Shown: positions 36,150-46,520, counted from the first letter of the stretch. The stretch: DNA of 64,000 nt from an uncultured Stenotrophomonas sp. (GCF_945952405.1 NZ_CAMFIA010000002.1:272402-336401); one strand, 5' to 3'. Notes: generated by a model from the sequence alone, not told the origin. Numbers and translations are program-made.

Positions 36150-37127
36150 CTACCCGCACATGGCAGCGATCTGGCGTTTGGGCTTGCACCCCGTGCATAC
36201 ACGCTCAACCTTGTAACCCTTCGCCTTCAGCTTCTCGACCACGCCGTCGTTGCCGAGCAGGTGCAGCGTACCGACCACCACCAGCGTTCCACCCTGCCCG
36301 GCCTGCAGGTACGGCAGCAGCTTCGGCACCCACGCGTCATTGCGGCCGGTATTGATGCGCTGGTAAAGCTGCGGATACTGCTGGCGCATTTCCGCCGCCA
36401 TCCTGGTCCACAGCAGGCGCTCATCGCCACGGCGCCATGCATCGTGCAGCTGGCGCGCCTGCTCATCGCCCTTGCCGGCCTGGTCCAGGGCTTCGGACAG
36501 CATCTGCCGCTGCTCCTGCACCGTCATGCCATCGAGCATGCCGATCTGCGTATCGATGTCTTCCAGTCCCGCGGTCTTGCGCCCGGTCTTCTGCGCACGC
36601 TCCATGAAATGCCGGTCCAGGCCCAGTGCAGGGTCCAGCCCCAGCTTCTGCATCTGCCCGACCGAAATGCTCAGGCCGACGAACCACGGCTTCATGCCCT
36701 GCATCTGTGCCAGCGGCAGCTTGTTCTGCGCCGCGAACGCCTGCAGCTTCTGCCAGGTGGCGGCATCAAGGTCACGCTTGAGCTCGCTGCCGTCGGTGCG
36801 CACCGCGGCCTGCACCATGCGGCTGGCCAGCTGCGGCGACTGCATGTCCTCCGGCGACAGCTCGAACACGATCCGCTGCGATGCCTCGAAGGCCTGCTCG
36901 ACATCGGGCGACAACGGATAGTCCTGCGGCTTCAGCAGGTGGAATGAACCCAGCAGGTAGAGGCGCGCATCGCCCGGGCCGGTGACTTTCCACAACAGCG
37001 GCACCGGCGGCCTGGCCGCAGCCGCAGCCGCCGTGTCGGTCGCCGGAGCATTGCGTGCCGCGGCCAGCGGTGCAACCGCACAGGCCACCAGCAGCAGGAC
37101 GGCGCGGAACAGGGGGGAAATCGGCAT
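36150..37127 (-). CDS. Exported TraB/GumN family protein
   Basis: A 325-aa protein with a signal peptide (about residues 1-22) and a TraB/PrgY/GumN domain: LYLLGSFHLLKPQDYPLSPDVEQAFEAS at its start and GTLVVVGTLHLLGNDGVVEKLKAKGY near its end. The two GxxH motifs are those proposed as catalytic in this Tiki-like metalloprotease family. A CxxC pair (RVCTGCKP) lies close to the C-terminus. One base separates it from the DUF1684 lipoprotein upstream. Substrate unknown; the name GumN comes from the xanthan cluster, but no gum genes are here. Confidence 0.88.
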   Translation of the reverse strand: MPISPLFRAVLLLVACAVAPLAAARNAPATDTAAAAAARPPVPLLWKVTGPGDARLYLLGSFHLLKPQDYPLSPDVEQAFEASQRIVFELSPEDMQSPQLASRMVQAAVRTDGSELKRDLDAATWQKLQAFAAQNKLPLAQMQGMKPWFVGLSISVGQMQKLGLDPALGLDRHFMERAQKTGRKTAGLEDIDTQIGMLDGMTVQEQRQMLSEALDQAGKGDEQARQLHDAWRRGDERLLWTRMAAEMRQQYPQLYQRINTGRNDAWVPKLLPYLQAGQGGTLVVVGTLHLLGNDGVVEKLKAKGYKVERVCTGCKPKRQIAAMCG

Positions 37128-37128
37128 G

Positions 37129-38058
37129 TCAGCCTTCTCCTTCAGGCAGGTGGTAGGCCTTCTCGCCGGCTTCCACGCGCAGGTCCAGCCGGTTTTCCGG
37201 CGGTGCCAGCGGGCAGGTCGCATAGGCGGTGAACGCACACGGCGGGTTGTAGGCATGGTTGAAATCGATGCGCACCTTGCCGTCGGCGCTGGGCGCATCG
37301 GTATCCAGGTAGCGCCCGGCCGGATAGCTGCCACGGCCACTGGTACGGTCGGCAAAGATCAGGAACAGCGGCTGCCCCGTGGCGCCGATCGCCTCCAACC
37401 GCCAACTGCGGCCGTCGCGCTGGAACTCGACCGTGCCAGCGTTGGGCATTTCGGTGGTCAGGCCGGTGATATCGACGATCGGCAGGGTCTTGCCTGGCGG
37501 ATGCGCGATGAAGCGCGCCTGCACCTGCCAGTCCGAACCGCCCGGCCAATACTCCAGGCCGCCGAAATCGCGGCGCGCCGGCGCGTCGGCGTGCTTGACC
37601 CGCAACGCATCACGCGGACCGCGGCGGATGATGCTGAGCTGTCCCTTGCCACCGTCGAAGGCGAGCAGGGTCGGCTGCGGATCCTTGTCGGTGTCGACGC
37701 GGATGCGAGTGCGCACCGGCTGGCCGTCATGGCTGACAGCAGCGCCGGCTTCGGGCGTGAACCACCATTGGCTGCCCTCGCGGCGCAGCAGGCCCAGCTT
37801 GTCCGGCCCGACGCTCAGGCGAATGCCATTGCTGGCGCCGCTGCCGACGAAATGTGATTTGTTCTGCAGCCAGTGCAGGCCCACCAGTGCCGTCCAGCCA
37901 TCCGGCCGGGTCAGGTCCTGGTAGCGCGCAACGCGCCATTGCTGCTGCGCGGCCGTATAGGCCGGATCGTCGGCGACCGCCGCTGCCGGCGGCGCCGCCG
38001 GGCTGCAGGCGGCCAGCACCCACGCGGCCAGCAGGCCGCACGCTCCCCGATAACGCAT
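37129..38058 (-). CDS. DUF1684 lipoprotein
   Basis: A 309-aa protein with a lipoprotein signal (lipobox LAAC at about residue 18), then an Ala-rich spacer and a DUF1684 domain. Family marks are RPDGWTALVGLHWL, GLEYWPGGSDWQVQARF, TSGRGSYPAGRYLDTD and the end motif FNHAYNPPCAFTAYATCPLAP, which has two Cys. Biochemical function is unknown. The frame overlaps mutL sequence upstream; the ATG at 38058 gives the lipobox. It is likely co-transcribed with mutL (11 bases away) and the TraB/GumN gene. Confidence 0.88.
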   Translation of the reverse strand: MRYRGACGLLAAWVLAACSPAAPPAAAVADDPAYTAAQQQWRVARYQDLTRPDGWTALVGLHWLQNKSHFVGSGASNGIRLSVGPDKLGLLRREGSQWWFTPEAGAAVSHDGQPVRTRIRVDTDKDPQPTLLAFDGGKGQLSIIRRGPRDALRVKHADAPARRDFGGLEYWPGGSDWQVQARFIAHPPGKTLPIVDITGLTTEMPNAGTVEFQRDGRSWRLEAIGATGQPLFLIFADRTSGRGSYPAGRYLDTDAPSADGKVRIDFNHAYNPPCAFTAYATCPLAPPENRLDLRVEAGEKAYHLPEGEG

Positions 38059-38069
38059 CGATGCTCCCC

Positions 38070-39968
38070 TCAACGTCCGCGCAGGAACCAGCGGTCGATC
38101 TCCGCCAGCGAAAAACGGGCCCAGGTCGGTCGGCCGTGGTTGCACTGGCCGGACCGCTCGGTGATTTCCATATCGCGCAGCAGCGCGTTCATTTCCGGAA
38201 CCGTCAGGCGCCGGTTGGCGCGTACGGCGCCATGGCAGGCCATGGTCGACAGCAGTTCGTCCCGCGCGCTCGCCACGCGCCGGCTCTGGCCATGTTCGCG
38301 CAGGTCGGTCAGCACGTCGCGCAGCAGTCCTTCCGGTTCGGCACGGGCCAGCAGCGCCGGGATGCTGCGCACATGCAGCGACCCGGGACCGGCGCGGGTC
38401 ACTTCGAAACCCAGCGCAGCCAGGGTTTCCGCTTCGCTTTCGGCGGTATCCGCTTCGCGCTCGCCCACTGCCAGCGTGATCGGCACCAGCAGCGGCTGCG
38501 ACTGCAGGCCGATGCCATCGTGCGCATTCTTCAGGCGCTCGTAGCCGATGCGCTCGTGGGCCGCATGCATGTCGACCACGATCAGGCCTTCGGCATTCTC
38601 GGCCAGGATGTAGATGCCATGCAGCTGCGCGATCGCGTAGCCCAGCGGCGGCACGCCCGCATCGGCGCTGGTCTGCGGCAATCCGTTCGCGGTCGGCATC
38701 GGCGGCAACGCGTCGCCACGTTCCGCAGCGGCCGGGGCGGCATACAGTGCGGCGTAGGCAGCGGGTGCATCGGCCACCTGCAGGCCGAGCGGCTGCTGCG
38801 GCCGCCAGCCCGAGAATCCACCGCCACCGCCACCCGCTCCCGGTGCGGGACCGCGGACCAGGCCGAACCCGGATGCTCCCGCGCTTGATGTCATCGCTGC
38901 CGTCCCCGCATCCGCCGGGTGTGCAGGACCGGCACCGATCTCCTGTGCCGACACGCCGGCACGGGTATCAGCCAGTGCATCCTTCAGCGTGCGGTAGACG
39001 AAATCATGGACCAGCCGCGAATCACGGAACCGCACCTCGTGCTTGGCCGGATGCACGTTGACGTCGACCCGGGTCGGGTCCAGCTCCAGGAACAGAACAT
39101 AGGCCGGCTGGCGGCCGTGGTACAGCACATCACCGTAGGCCATCTTCACCGCGTGGGCGACGCTGCGATCACGCACCGAACGGCCGTTGACGTAGAGGTA
39201 CTGCTGGTCGGCACTGGCGCGCGAATAGTGCGGCTGTGCAATCCAGCCGTGCAGGCGCAGGCCGGCGCCACTGTGGTCCACGCGCACCGCCTGGTTGGCG
39301 AAGTCCTCGCCGAGCGTTTCGGCCAGCCGCGCATCGGAATACAGGTCGCCCGGCTTGTAGCGGCGCGAGGCCTTGCCGTTGTGCGAAACGCGCAGCTCGA
39401 CATCCGGCCGCGCCAGCGCCAGTGAACGCAGCCATTCCTCGATATGGCCCAGTTCGGTGCGCTCGGCGCGCAGGAACTTGCGCCGTGCCGGCACGTTGTA
39501 GAACAGCTCGCGCACTTCCACCGTGGTACCCGGTGCGTGCGCACGCGGCGTGACTTCGCCGATCTTGCCACCTTCGATCTGCAGCGCCGAACCATGTTCG
39601 TCATGCGCGCGGCGCGAGGCCAGGGTGAAACGGCTGACCGAGGCGATCGACGGCAGCGCCTCGCCGCGGAAACCCAGCGTGGCCACCGATTCAAGATCAT
39701 CCAGATCGGCGATCTTGCTGGTCGCGTGACGCGACACCGCCAGCGGCAGCTGCTCCGGCGCGATGCCACTGCCGTTGTCACGGATGCGGATCAGGCGCAC
39801 ACCGCCCTCTTCAAGATCGATATCGACGCGGCTTGCACCGGCATCGATTGCGTTCTCGACCAGTTCCTTGACCACCGACGCAGGGCGCTCAACCACTTCG
39901 CCGGCGGCGATCTGGTTGATCAGGATGTCCGGCAACGGCCGGATCGGACGCGGGCCGGGCGCGCTCAT
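38070..39968 (-). CDS. mutL: DNA mismatch repair protein MutL
   Basis: A 632-aa GHKL ATPase linking MutS to strand incision. N-terminal motifs are NAIDAGA, DNGSGI and [14 protein letters not shown] Gly/Pro/Ala-rich linker (about 345-440) leads to the C-terminal dimerisation domain. That domain contains [12 protein letters not shown], matching the MutL endonuclease motif DQHA(X)2E(X)4E except for Gln to Met, plus ACHGAVRAN and CNHGRPT. This suggests a MutL that nicks DNA itself, as in bacteria without MutH. The nnr-tsaE-amiC-mutL order is conserved. Start 39968 (MSAPGPRPI). Confidence 0.96.
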   Translation of the reverse strand: MSAPGPRPIRPLPDILINQIAAGEVVERPASVVKELVENAIDAGASRVDIDLEEGGVRLIRIRDNGSGIAPEQLPLAVSRHATSKIADLDDLESVATLGFRGEALPSIASVSRFTLASRRAHDEHGSALQIEGGKIGEVTPRAHAPGTTVEVRELFYNVPARRKFLRAERTELGHIEEWLRSLALARPDVELRVSHNGKASRRYKPGDLYSDARLAETLGEDFANQAVRVDHSGAGLRLHGWIAQPHYSRASADQQYLYVNGRSVRDRSVAHAVKMAYGDVLYHGRQPAYVLFLELDPTRVDVNVHPAKHEVRFRDSRLVHDFVYRTLKDALADTRAGVSAQEIGAGPAHPADAGTAAMTSSAGASGFGLVRGPAPGAGGGGGGFSGWRPQQPLGLQVADAPAAYAALYAAPAAAERGDALPPMPTANGLPQTSADAGVPPLGYAIAQLHGIYILAENAEGLIVVDMHAAHERIGYERLKNAHDGIGLQSQPLLVPITLAVGEREADTAESEAETLAALGFEVTRAGPGSLHVRSIPALLARAEPEGLLRDVLTDLREHGQSRRVASARDELLSTMACHGAVRANRRLTVPEMNALLRDMEITERSGQCNHGRPTWARFSLAEIDRWFLRGR

Positions 39969-40048
39969 GGCAGAGGATGGGTAGCAGACTTCATGGGTTG
40001 ATGATAGCGGACAGCTCCTCACCGGGCACAGGACCCCGCGCTGCGCGC

Positions 40049-40071
40049 GTAGCCGACTGACAGTCGACGCT
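40049..40071 (+). repeat. SMAG-like palindrome between amiC and mutL
   Basis: GTAG followed by CCGACTGACAGTCGACG forms an imperfect stem-loop in the 132-base gap between amiC and mutL. It is a diverged member of the GTAG family. Confidence 0.45.
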
Positions 40072-40100
40072 AAGGAACGCGGTGGCCTGCCTTCGGCGGG

Positions 40101-41663
40101 TTACTTGCTGCCGCCGGCCATGGTGCCGGCCGCATCGATCTCGGCCTGGGCGCGGGCCGCATACAGCGTGCCCGGTGGCGGCTGGCGGCTGAAGAAGGTA
40201 TGCACGCCATCCAGCACGGCACCGGCGATCTTGCGCTGGTAGGCCGGGTCGATCAGGCGACGCTCTTCGTCCGGATTGGAGATGAACGCGGTTTCCACCA
40301 GCATTGCCGGCATGTCCGAGGTACGCAGCACCGCGAAGTTGGCGCGCTCGATGTTCGGCTTGTGGTTGTTGCCGATCCGCTTCAGGCCGCCCAGCACGTG
40401 GCCGGCCGCATCCTCGGATGCCTTCATGTAGCCGCTCTGGGCCAGGTCCAGCAATACGTTGGCGAGCGTGCCCTCGGTCTGCTGCAGGCGGACGCCACCG
40501 ACCAGGTCGGCCGCGTTTTCCTTGTCCGCCAGCCAGCGCGCGCGCTGCGAAGAGGCGCCCTTGGTCGACAGCACGTACACCGACGAACCGGTCGCCGAGC
40601 GGTTTTCGGCAGCGTCGGCGTGGATCGAAATGAAGATATCGGCCTTGTTCGCACGCGCCTTCTGCGCACGCATCGGCAGCGGAATGAACACGTCGCTGTC
40701 GCGGGTCAGGTAGGCCTTCAGGCCGGGCGTGGCATTGACCTGGCGGGCCAGCTCACGCGCCACCGCAAGGGTCACATCCTTTTCGCGCTTGCCGGTCGGG
40801 CCGATCGCACCGGGATCCTGGCCACCGTGGCCCGGATCGATGGCCACCACCAGGTGGCGCATGCCGGCCTGCATGCGGATGCGCGAGGCATCACTGGGCA
40901 TGGCCGGGCGCGGTGGTTCCGCCGGTGTCGGCGCCGGTGCAGGCACCGTGGCCGGCGGCGTGGTCACCACCGCAGCGGTGCGCTGGCCGGCCAGGATCGC
41001 GGCCGGCGAAGAACTGGGCGTGCTGCTGGCGGTCGTGCCGGCTGCGGCGACCTGTGCCGGCGTGGTGGTCGGGGCCGGGGTCGGCGTGGCCGGTGCAGCG
41101 GCGGTGGCACTGGCCTGCTGCTGTACCTGCGCGGTCAACAGCGCGGTGGCGCGTGCCGCATCGCTGCGCGACTGCGCGCTCTCGGCCGGGCTCGGCGCGG
41201 GCGTGCTGGCCGGGGCCTGCGGCGGTACCGCCGGCGTCACCGCCGGGCGGCTGGCGGCCACGGCCGGGCCATCGCCCGGCCATTCGATCACCAGCTTGGA
41301 TTCATTACCCTCGCGCTGCATCTGCGGGCGGAACGGCGCCACCGATTCGGCGAGGTCGAATACGACACGGAAGGTACCGGGAACCGGCTGGCCAGTGCGC
41401 ACCGCCGTGACCACGCCCTGCGCGGCCGGCATCTTCAGGTTGCGCACGGCGCTGGAATCCGGGAAATCAACCACCAGACGGTTCGGGCCGGCCAGCGACA
41501 GGGTCTTGTAGCCACCACTGCCGACCAGCGAGATCTCGGCACGGGTGCCGGTGGAACCGGTGTTGAGCAGGACCTGGCGGACTTCACCTGCCCACGCACT
41601 GACGCTCGCCAGACCCAGTCCGACGGCGGCACAGATGGCGATGAGACGGTTCCCCGGGCGCAT
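40101..41663 (-). CDS. amiC: N-acetylmuramoyl-L-alanine amidase AmiC-type
   Basis: A periplasmic zinc amidase splitting daughter-cell peptidoglycan. The 520-aa protein has a signal peptide (about 1-25), an AMIN domain (about 28-130, targeting to septal wall), a long Ala/Pro/Thr linker (about 135-265), and an Amidase_3 domain: AIDPGHGGQDPGAIG, ISIHADA and LVETAFISNPDEE, with the zinc His/Glu residues intact. It lies between tsaE and mutL, the E. coli amiB context; AmiB/AmiC are both AMIN-containing, so the letter is conventional. Confidence 0.94.
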   Translation of the reverse strand: MRPGNRLIAICAAVGLGLASVSAWAGEVRQVLLNTGSTGTRAEISLVGSGGYKTLSLAGPNRLVVDFPDSSAVRNLKMPAAQGVVTAVRTGQPVPGTFRVVFDLAESVAPFRPQMQREGNESKLVIEWPGDGPAVAASRPAVTPAVPPQAPASTPAPSPAESAQSRSDAARATALLTAQVQQQASATAAAPATPTPAPTTTPAQVAAAGTTASSTPSSSPAAILAGQRTAAVVTTPPATVPAPAPTPAEPPRPAMPSDASRIRMQAGMRHLVVAIDPGHGGQDPGAIGPTGKREKDVTLAVARELARQVNATPGLKAYLTRDSDVFIPLPMRAQKARANKADIFISIHADAAENRSATGSSVYVLSTKGASSQRARWLADKENAADLVGGVRLQQTEGTLANVLLDLAQSGYMKASEDAAGHVLGGLKRIGNNHKPNIERANFAVLRTSDMPAMLVETAFISNPDEERRLIDPAYQRKIAGAVLDGVHTFFSRQPPPGTLYAARAQAEIDAAGTMAGGSK

Positions 41664-41745
41664 GGCTCAGGATTCAATCACCGCGCTGAACGGAATGCAA
41701 CACCTTTTTCCTTAATAATCCGTAACCTGCCGGTGTTTGTTCTCG

Positions 41746-42228
41746 TCAGCCGACAGAAATGGCCTGCAAGTCGCCCCCTTGAGGTAGCCGTTTCAGCCAT
41801 TCATGTCCGGCGTCGCTGGACCCAGTGAGACGCGCGCGACGCCCCTGCCCCTCGATTTCCAGCGCCACCACCAGGTCGGTCGGCGGCAATGCGCCAGCAC
41901 CGCGCTCGGGCCATTCCACCAGCCACAACACCGCGCTGCCCTCGTCCAGGCCGAGGAAATCGAGCTCGCCGGCCTGGCCGATGCGGTACAGGTCCAGGTG
42001 CCAGGCCTCGCCGCCGCTGGCCAGCGGATAACGCTCGACCAGGGTGTAGGTGGGGCTGCGGATCGCACCCTGCACGCCCAGAGCGCGTAGCAGTGCACGG
42101 GCCGTGGTCGACTTGCCGGCGCCCAGGTCACCGCGCAGTTCGATCAGCGCCTGCGGCGGGCGGGTCGCTGCCAGCCACTGCCCGAGCAGTTCGGTGGCAT
42201 CGCTGTCGGCAAGGAAGAAATCGGTCAT
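41746..42228 (-). CDS. tsaE: tRNA threonylcarbamoyladenosine ATPase TsaE
   Basis: A 160-aa P-loop ATPase (RGDLGAGKSTTARALL) that works with TsaB and TsaD to make t6A37 in ANN-decoding tRNAs. The switch region (SPTYTLVERY), LDLYRI and WPERG motifs are present and the length is normal. Its ATG overlaps the nnr stop (ATGA). The C-terminus is slightly extended beyond the core fold. Confidence 0.95.
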   Translation of the reverse strand: MTDFFLADSDATELLGQWLAATRPPQALIELRGDLGAGKSTTARALLRALGVQGAIRSPTYTLVERYPLASGGEAWHLDLYRIGQAGELDFLGLDEGSAVLWLVEWPERGAGALPPTDLVVALEIEGQGRRARLTGSSDAGHEWLKRLPQGGDLQAISVG

Positions 42229-43709
42229 GAAGAGAGGTCCGGGTTGGCCAGTCGCCGCAAGGGCACCAGCAGGTCAGTAGGAAGCAGGCCGCGCGCTCCG
42301 CCGGCAGCAGCGGCATCACCCGCGAGCGCATGCAGCAAGGCACCGGCCGCGGCGGCGTCGAAGGCGGCCATGCCCTGCGCGCGGAGGCTGGCGATGATGC
42401 CGGTGAGCAGGTCGCCCATGCCACCCACCGCCATGCCCGGATTGCCCGCGGCAATCAGTCGCGGGCGCTGCGCGGGGGCGGTCACGAGGGTACCGGCCCC
42501 CTTCAGCACCACCACGGCGTGGAAGCGCTCCGCCAGCCGCTGCGCGCTGCCAGGGCGATCGGCCTGGATGTCCGCCGTGCTGCACTCAAGCAGCCGCGCG
42601 GCCTCGCCCGGATGCGGCGTGAGGATGGCATCGGGCAGCGCGTGCGGGTCCTGCGCCAGCAGATTCAGCGCATCGGCATCGACCACCAGCGGCCGGGCGC
42701 TGGCCAGCACCCGCGCAAACAGGGCGCGTGCCCATTCGTCCTGCCCGAGCCCGGGGCCGATCGCCACGACCCTGGCCTTGTCCAGCAGTGCCGGCAGCGC
42801 ATCACCGTCTTCCAGCGCATGGGTCATCGCCTCGGGCAGGCGCGCCAGCATCGGCCCGACATGGTCGCGCCGGGTGCCCAGGCTCACCAGCCCGGCGCCG
42901 GCGCGCAATGCGGCTTCGGCGGCCATCGCGATGGCGCCGCCGCTGCCATGATTGCCGCCAACGCACAGCACATGCCCGGATTCACCCTTGTGGGTATTGG
43001 CGCGGCGCGGCGGCAGCAGGGCCGGCAACCGGGCCTGCGTCCACAGCTCCGCTGCGGGCGACACCGCGGACCAGGCCGCCGCCGGCAGCTGCAGCGGCGC
43101 CAGCGCCTTCCGCCCGCAATGGTCCAGCGCGTCACCGGTGTACAGGCCGCGATGCGGCACGATGAACTGCAGGGTCACCGTGGCCCTCACCGCAACACCC
43201 GGCACGGCACCACGGTCGGCATCGACGCCACTGGGAACGTCCAGCGCCAGCAGCGGCGCCGCTTGCGCGTTGAGCGCTTCGATCAGCGCCTTTGCCGCGC
43301 CTTCCGGCGCCCGATCGAACCCCAGGCCGAACAGGGCATCGACCCATACATCGGCGTCCGGCAGCAGGCCGCCGAACCCGGCGACGCTGCCACCCGCGGA
43401 GGTGAACTCGGAGGCCGCACGCTGCGCCAGCGCGGTCGACGGCGGTTTGCCCGGCAGGGCGACCACCTGCACCTCGCGCCCGGCCAGCTGCGCGTGGCGC
43501 GCCAGCACATAACCATCGCCGCCATTGTTGCCGGCCCCCACCGCCACGCCGATCCGCTGTGCCTGCGGCCAGTGCTGCAGCAGGCATTGCCAGGCGGCCT
43601 GGCCGGCCTGTGCCATCAGGCCCTGGCCGCCGTCGCCAGCCAGCGCCGAAGCCTGCGCATCGAGCGCACGCGCGGCAGCGGAATCGAACAGATCGGCGAG
43701 GTTGGCCAT
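42225..43709 (-). CDS. nnr: Bifunctional NAD(P)H-hydrate epimerase/dehydratase
   Basis: Repairs damaged NAD(P)H hydrates. Residues about 1-215 form the epimerase (YjeF_N: GAGNNGGDGYVLAR, VDALFGLGF, DVPSGVDADRG). Residues about 230-494 form the ADP-dependent dehydratase (HKGESGHVLCVGG, LTPHPGEAARLL, NPGMAVGGMGDLLTG). The full fusion of 494 aa is normal. It heads the nnr-tsaE-amiC-mutL block and is divergent from queG with 23 bases between starts. Confidence 0.95.
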   Translation of the reverse strand: MANLADLFDSAAARALDAQASALAGDGGQGLMAQAGQAAWQCLLQHWPQAQRIGVAVGAGNNGGDGYVLARHAQLAGREVQVVALPGKPPSTALAQRAASEFTSAGGSVAGFGGLLPDADVWVDALFGLGFDRAPEGAAKALIEALNAQAAPLLALDVPSGVDADRGAVPGVAVRATVTLQFIVPHRGLYTGDALDHCGRKALAPLQLPAAAWSAVSPAAELWTQARLPALLPPRRANTHKGESGHVLCVGGNHGSGGAIAMAAEAALRAGAGLVSLGTRRDHVGPMLARLPEAMTHALEDGDALPALLDKARVVAIGPGLGQDEWARALFARVLASARPLVVDADALNLLAQDPHALPDAILTPHPGEAARLLECSTADIQADRPGSAQRLAERFHAVVVLKGAGTLVTAPAQRPRLIAAGNPGMAVGGMGDLLTGIIASLRAQGMAAFDAAAAGALLHALAGDAAAAGGARGLLPTDLLVPLRRLANPDLSS

Positions 43710-43732
43710 GCGGGGATTTTATACTGGTGCAC

Positions 43733-44803
43733 ATGTCCCCCGCCCCCACCCCTGTCGATCCGGCCCAGGCCGTGCAGCGCATCCGCGAACTGGCGCGTGC
43801 GCATGGCTTCCAGCGCTGCGGCATCGCCGGCATCGAACTGGGCGAGGACGAGGCGCACTTGGCCGACTGGCTGGGCCAGGGCCTGTACGGCACCATGGAC
43901 TGGATGGCGCGCCACGGCACCCTGCGCGCACGCCCGGCCGAACTGCTGCCCGGCACCGTACGGGTGATCTCGGTGGGGATGGACTACAGCCACAAGGACG
44001 ACACCGAGGCCTGGGCCACCCTCGCCGATCCGGGCCGCGCCTACGTGGCGCGCTACGCGCTGGGCCGCGACTACCACAAGCTGATGCGCAACCGGCTGCA
44101 GAAGCTGGCCACGCAGATCAACGATGAAGTGGCGCCACTGGGCTACCGCGTCTTCGTCGATTCGGCGCCGGTGCTGGAACGCGCACTGGCGCGCAACGCC
44201 GGGCTCGGCTGGATCGGCAAGCACACCTGCCTGATCGACCGTCACGGCGGCTCCTGGTTCTTCATCGGCGAGATCTACATCGATGTTCCGTTGCCGATCG
44301 ATACCCCGGCTACCGCCCACTGCGGCACCTGCACGCGCTGCATCGATGTCTGCCCCACCCGCGCGATCACCGGCCCGCAGCGGCTGGACGCGCGCCGCTG
44401 CATCTCCTACCTGACCATCGAGCATGAAGGATCCATCCCGGACGACATGCGGCCGTTGATCGGCAACCGCATCTACGGCTGTGACGATTGTCAGCTGGTC
44501 TGTCCCTGGAACAAGTTCGCCAAGCGCACCGACGAAGCCGACTTCCGTGCCCGCAACAACCTCGACAGCGCACGCCTGGACCAGCTGTTCGCCTGGGACG
44601 AAGCGGAGTTCCTGCGCCGCACCGAGGGCAGCCCGATCCGCCGCAGCGGCCATCAACGCTGGCTGCGCAACATTGCCGTGGCGCTGGGCAATGCGCCCGC
44701 CTCGGCCGAGGCGCTGGCCGCGCTGCACACCCGCATCGACGACCCCTCGCCGCTGGTGCGCGAGCACGTGCAGTGGGCACTGGGCCAGCACACCGGACGC
44801 TGA
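43733..44803 (+). CDS. queG: Epoxyqueuosine reductase QueG
   Basis: Cobalamin- and Fe-S-dependent enzyme making queuosine, the last step in tRNA. The 356-aa protein has two 4Fe-4S motifs ([13 protein letters not shown] and [13 protein letters not shown]) and the N-terminal domain DUF1730. The long upstream extension of the frame is antisense to nnr; the ATG at 43733 is correct. A C-terminal HEAT-like helical part ends in [10 protein letters not shown]. Confidence 0.95.
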   Translation: MSPAPTPVDPAQAVQRIRELARAHGFQRCGIAGIELGEDEAHLADWLGQGLYGTMDWMARHGTLRARPAELLPGTVRVISVGMDYSHKDDTEAWATLADPGRAYVARYALGRDYHKLMRNRLQKLATQINDEVAPLGYRVFVDSAPVLERALARNAGLGWIGKHTCLIDRHGGSWFFIGEIYIDVPLPIDTPATAHCGTCTRCIDVCPTRAITGPQRLDARRCISYLTIEHEGSIPDDMRPLIGNRIYGCDDCQLVCPWNKFAKRTDEADFRARNNLDSARLDQLFAWDEAEFLRRTEGSPIRRSGHQRWLRNIAVALGNAPASAEALAALHTRIDDPSPLVREHVQWALGQHTGR

Positions 44804-44847
44804 CATGCGATCCTGAGCACCCGCTCGACCCGCCCCCTGCCGCTCCC

Positions 44848-46179
44848 ATGCAGCCACGCAACAACGACATCCTCACCCCCAGCCAGCTCAACACCCTGGC
44901 CCGCGACCTGCTGGAAGGCAGCTTCCCGGCGATCTGGGTCGAGGCCGAACTGGGCAGCGTGGCACGGCCGGCTTCCGGGCACCTCTACTTCACCCTGAAG
45001 GACGCGCGCGCGCAGCTGCGGGCGGCGATGTTCCGGATGAAGGCGCAGTACCTGAAATTCGTGCCGCGCGAGGGCATGCGCGTGCTGGTGCGCGGCAAGG
45101 TCACCCTGTACGACGCCCGTGGCGAGTACCAGATGGTGCTGGACCACATGGAGGAAGCCGGCGAAGGCGCGCTGCGCCGCGCGTTCGAGGAACTGAAGGC
45201 GCGGCTGGAGGCCGAAGGCCTGTTCGACCCGGCACGCAAGCGCCCGATGCCGGCGCACGTGCAGCGCCTGGCAGTGATCACCTCGCCCACCGGCGCCGCC
45301 GTGCGCGACGTGCTGAGCGTACTCGGCCGCCGCTTCCCGCTGCTGGAAGTGGACCTGCTGCCGACCCTGGTACAGGGCAGCAGCGCCGCCGCGCAGATCA
45401 CCCGCCTGCTGCAGGCCGCCGATGCCAGTGGCCGCTACGACGTGATCCTGCTGACCCGTGGCGGCGGCTCGCTGGAAGACCTGTGGGCGTTCAACGATGA
45501 AGCCCTGGCGCGTGCGATCGCGGCCAGCCACACGCCGGTGGTGTCGGCAGTCGGCCACGAGACCGACTTCAGCCTGAGCGATTTCGCGGCCGACCTGCGT
45601 GCGCCAACGCCGTCGGTGGCCGCCGAACTGCTGGTCCCCGACCAGCGCGAACTGGCACTGCGCCTGCGCCGCACGGCGGCACGCATGGTGCAGTTGCAGC
45701 GGCACACGATGCAGCAGGCCATGCAGCGCGCCGACCGTGCCCTGCTGCGCCTGAACGCGCAGAGCCCGCAGGCCCGCCTGGAGCTGCTGCGCCGCCGCCA
45801 GCTGGACCTGGGCCGGCGCCTGCATGCCGCGTTCGGCCAGCAGCAGGAGCGGCGGGCCGCACGCCTGCGCCACGCCGCCGCCGTGCTGCGCGGCCACCAT
45901 CCGCAACGTCAGCTCGATACCCTGCAGCGCCGGCTGGCGGCCCTGCGCGGGCGCCCGCAGGCAGCGATGCAGCGCCAGCTGGAACGCGATGGCCTGCACC
46001 TGCGGGGGCTGGCACGTTCGCTGGAAGCGGTCAGCCCGCTGGCGACCGTGGCTCGCGGCTACAGCATCCTGACCCGCAGCGATGATGGCGCACTGGTGCG
46101 CCAGGTCGGGCAGGTGCAGCCCGGTGATGCCCTGCAGGCCCGCGTCGGCGACGGCGTGATCGATGTGCAGGTCAAGTAA
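44848..46179 (+). CDS. xseA: Exodeoxyribonuclease VII large subunit
   Basis: Single-strand-specific exonuclease subunit. The 443-aa protein has an N-terminal OB fold (about 20-115, [27 protein letters not shown] split around a Ser/Gly loop), a catalytic region ([42 protein letters not shown]) and a long coiled coil rich in Arg/Gln/Leu (about 270-400) that binds XseB. xseB is not adjacent. The ATG at 44848 follows queG by 44 bases. Confidence 0.95.
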   Translation: MQPRNNDILTPSQLNTLARDLLEGSFPAIWVEAELGSVARPASGHLYFTLKDARAQLRAAMFRMKAQYLKFVPREGMRVLVRGKVTLYDARGEYQMVLDHMEEAGEGALRRAFEELKARLEAEGLFDPARKRPMPAHVQRLAVITSPTGAAVRDVLSVLGRRFPLLEVDLLPTLVQGSSAAAQITRLLQAADASGRYDVILLTRGGGSLEDLWAFNDEALARAIAASHTPVVSAVGHETDFSLSDFAADLRAPTPSVAAELLVPDQRELALRLRRTAARMVQLQRHTMQQAMQRADRALLRLNAQSPQARLELLRRRQLDLGRRLHAAFGQQQERRAARLRHAAAVLRGHHPQRQLDTLQRRLAALRGRPQAAMQRQLERDGLHLRGLARSLEAVSPLATVARGYSILTRSDDGALVRQVGQVQPGDALQARVGDGVIDVQVK

Positions 46180-46190
46180 AGGGGTGTTCG

Positions 46191-46207
46191 GCAGGGCTGC
46201 GCCCTGC
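46191..46207 (+). terminator. GC hairpin at the xseA 3' end
   Basis: GCAGGGC / GCCCTGC with a TGC loop, 11 bases past the xseA stop, without a T run. A near-identical hairpin faces it at 46683-46701 beyond the end of the M48 gene. Confidence 0.45.
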
Positions 46208-46280
46208 ACCTGCCGAAGCGTTCAAGCAACAGCAACCGCCGAAGCAACAGCCAACGCGGCGCTGGATTGCTGATGGTTTG

Positions 46281-46382
46281 GCGGGGCGGTGTGGCGGTGC
46301 AGGACACGCCGTAAACCCCTCCATGGGGGCTCGATGGCGCCGTCCATGGCGCCAACGGTCCTGCACCGCCACACCGCCCCAC
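46281..46382 (-). ncRNA. Cloverleaf inverted repeat A, candidate CsrA/RsmA-binding RNA
   Basis: Arms 46283-46305 and 46358-46380 pair perfectly over 23 bp and enclose a 52-base core. Read on the minus strand, the core forms a 7-bp hairpin (TGGCGCC / GGCGCCA) with loop ATGGAC, then a 4-bp hairpin (CCCC / GGGG) with loop ATGGA. An invariant GGGTTTACGGCGT overlaps the closing strand of the second hairpin. Both loops read CANGGANG, the CsrA/RsmA consensus, with 23 bases between the two GGAs. The core is homologous, in opposite orientation, to element B at 46521. Transcription and binding are inferred. Confidence 0.55.
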
Positions 46383-46408
46383 CCCCGACAGCTTCCCGGT
46401 GACGATAA

Positions 46409-46498
46409 GTAGATCCACGCCATGCGTGGATGCTTTTCGATTTCAATTCGGAATATTCGATCTCGATGGAGATTCATCCACGCATGGCGTGGATCTAC
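46409..46498. repeat. Head-to-head SMAG REP pair between elements A and B
   Basis: GTAG palindrome 46409-46431 and its exact inverted copy 46476-46498 (stem ATCCACGC / GCGTGGAT) flank 44 bases of AT-richer DNA. The pair lies centrally between cloverleaf elements A and B, making the whole gap roughly mirror-symmetric. Confidence 0.82.
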
Positions 46499-46520
46499 CG
46501 GATCGCGGGACTCTGTCGAA

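Noticed and set aside
46409-46498. SMAG pairs considered as CRISPR repeats or IS ends.
   Set aside because: They occur as inverted pairs or singles of the GTAG REP type, with no array, transposase or target duplication in the window.
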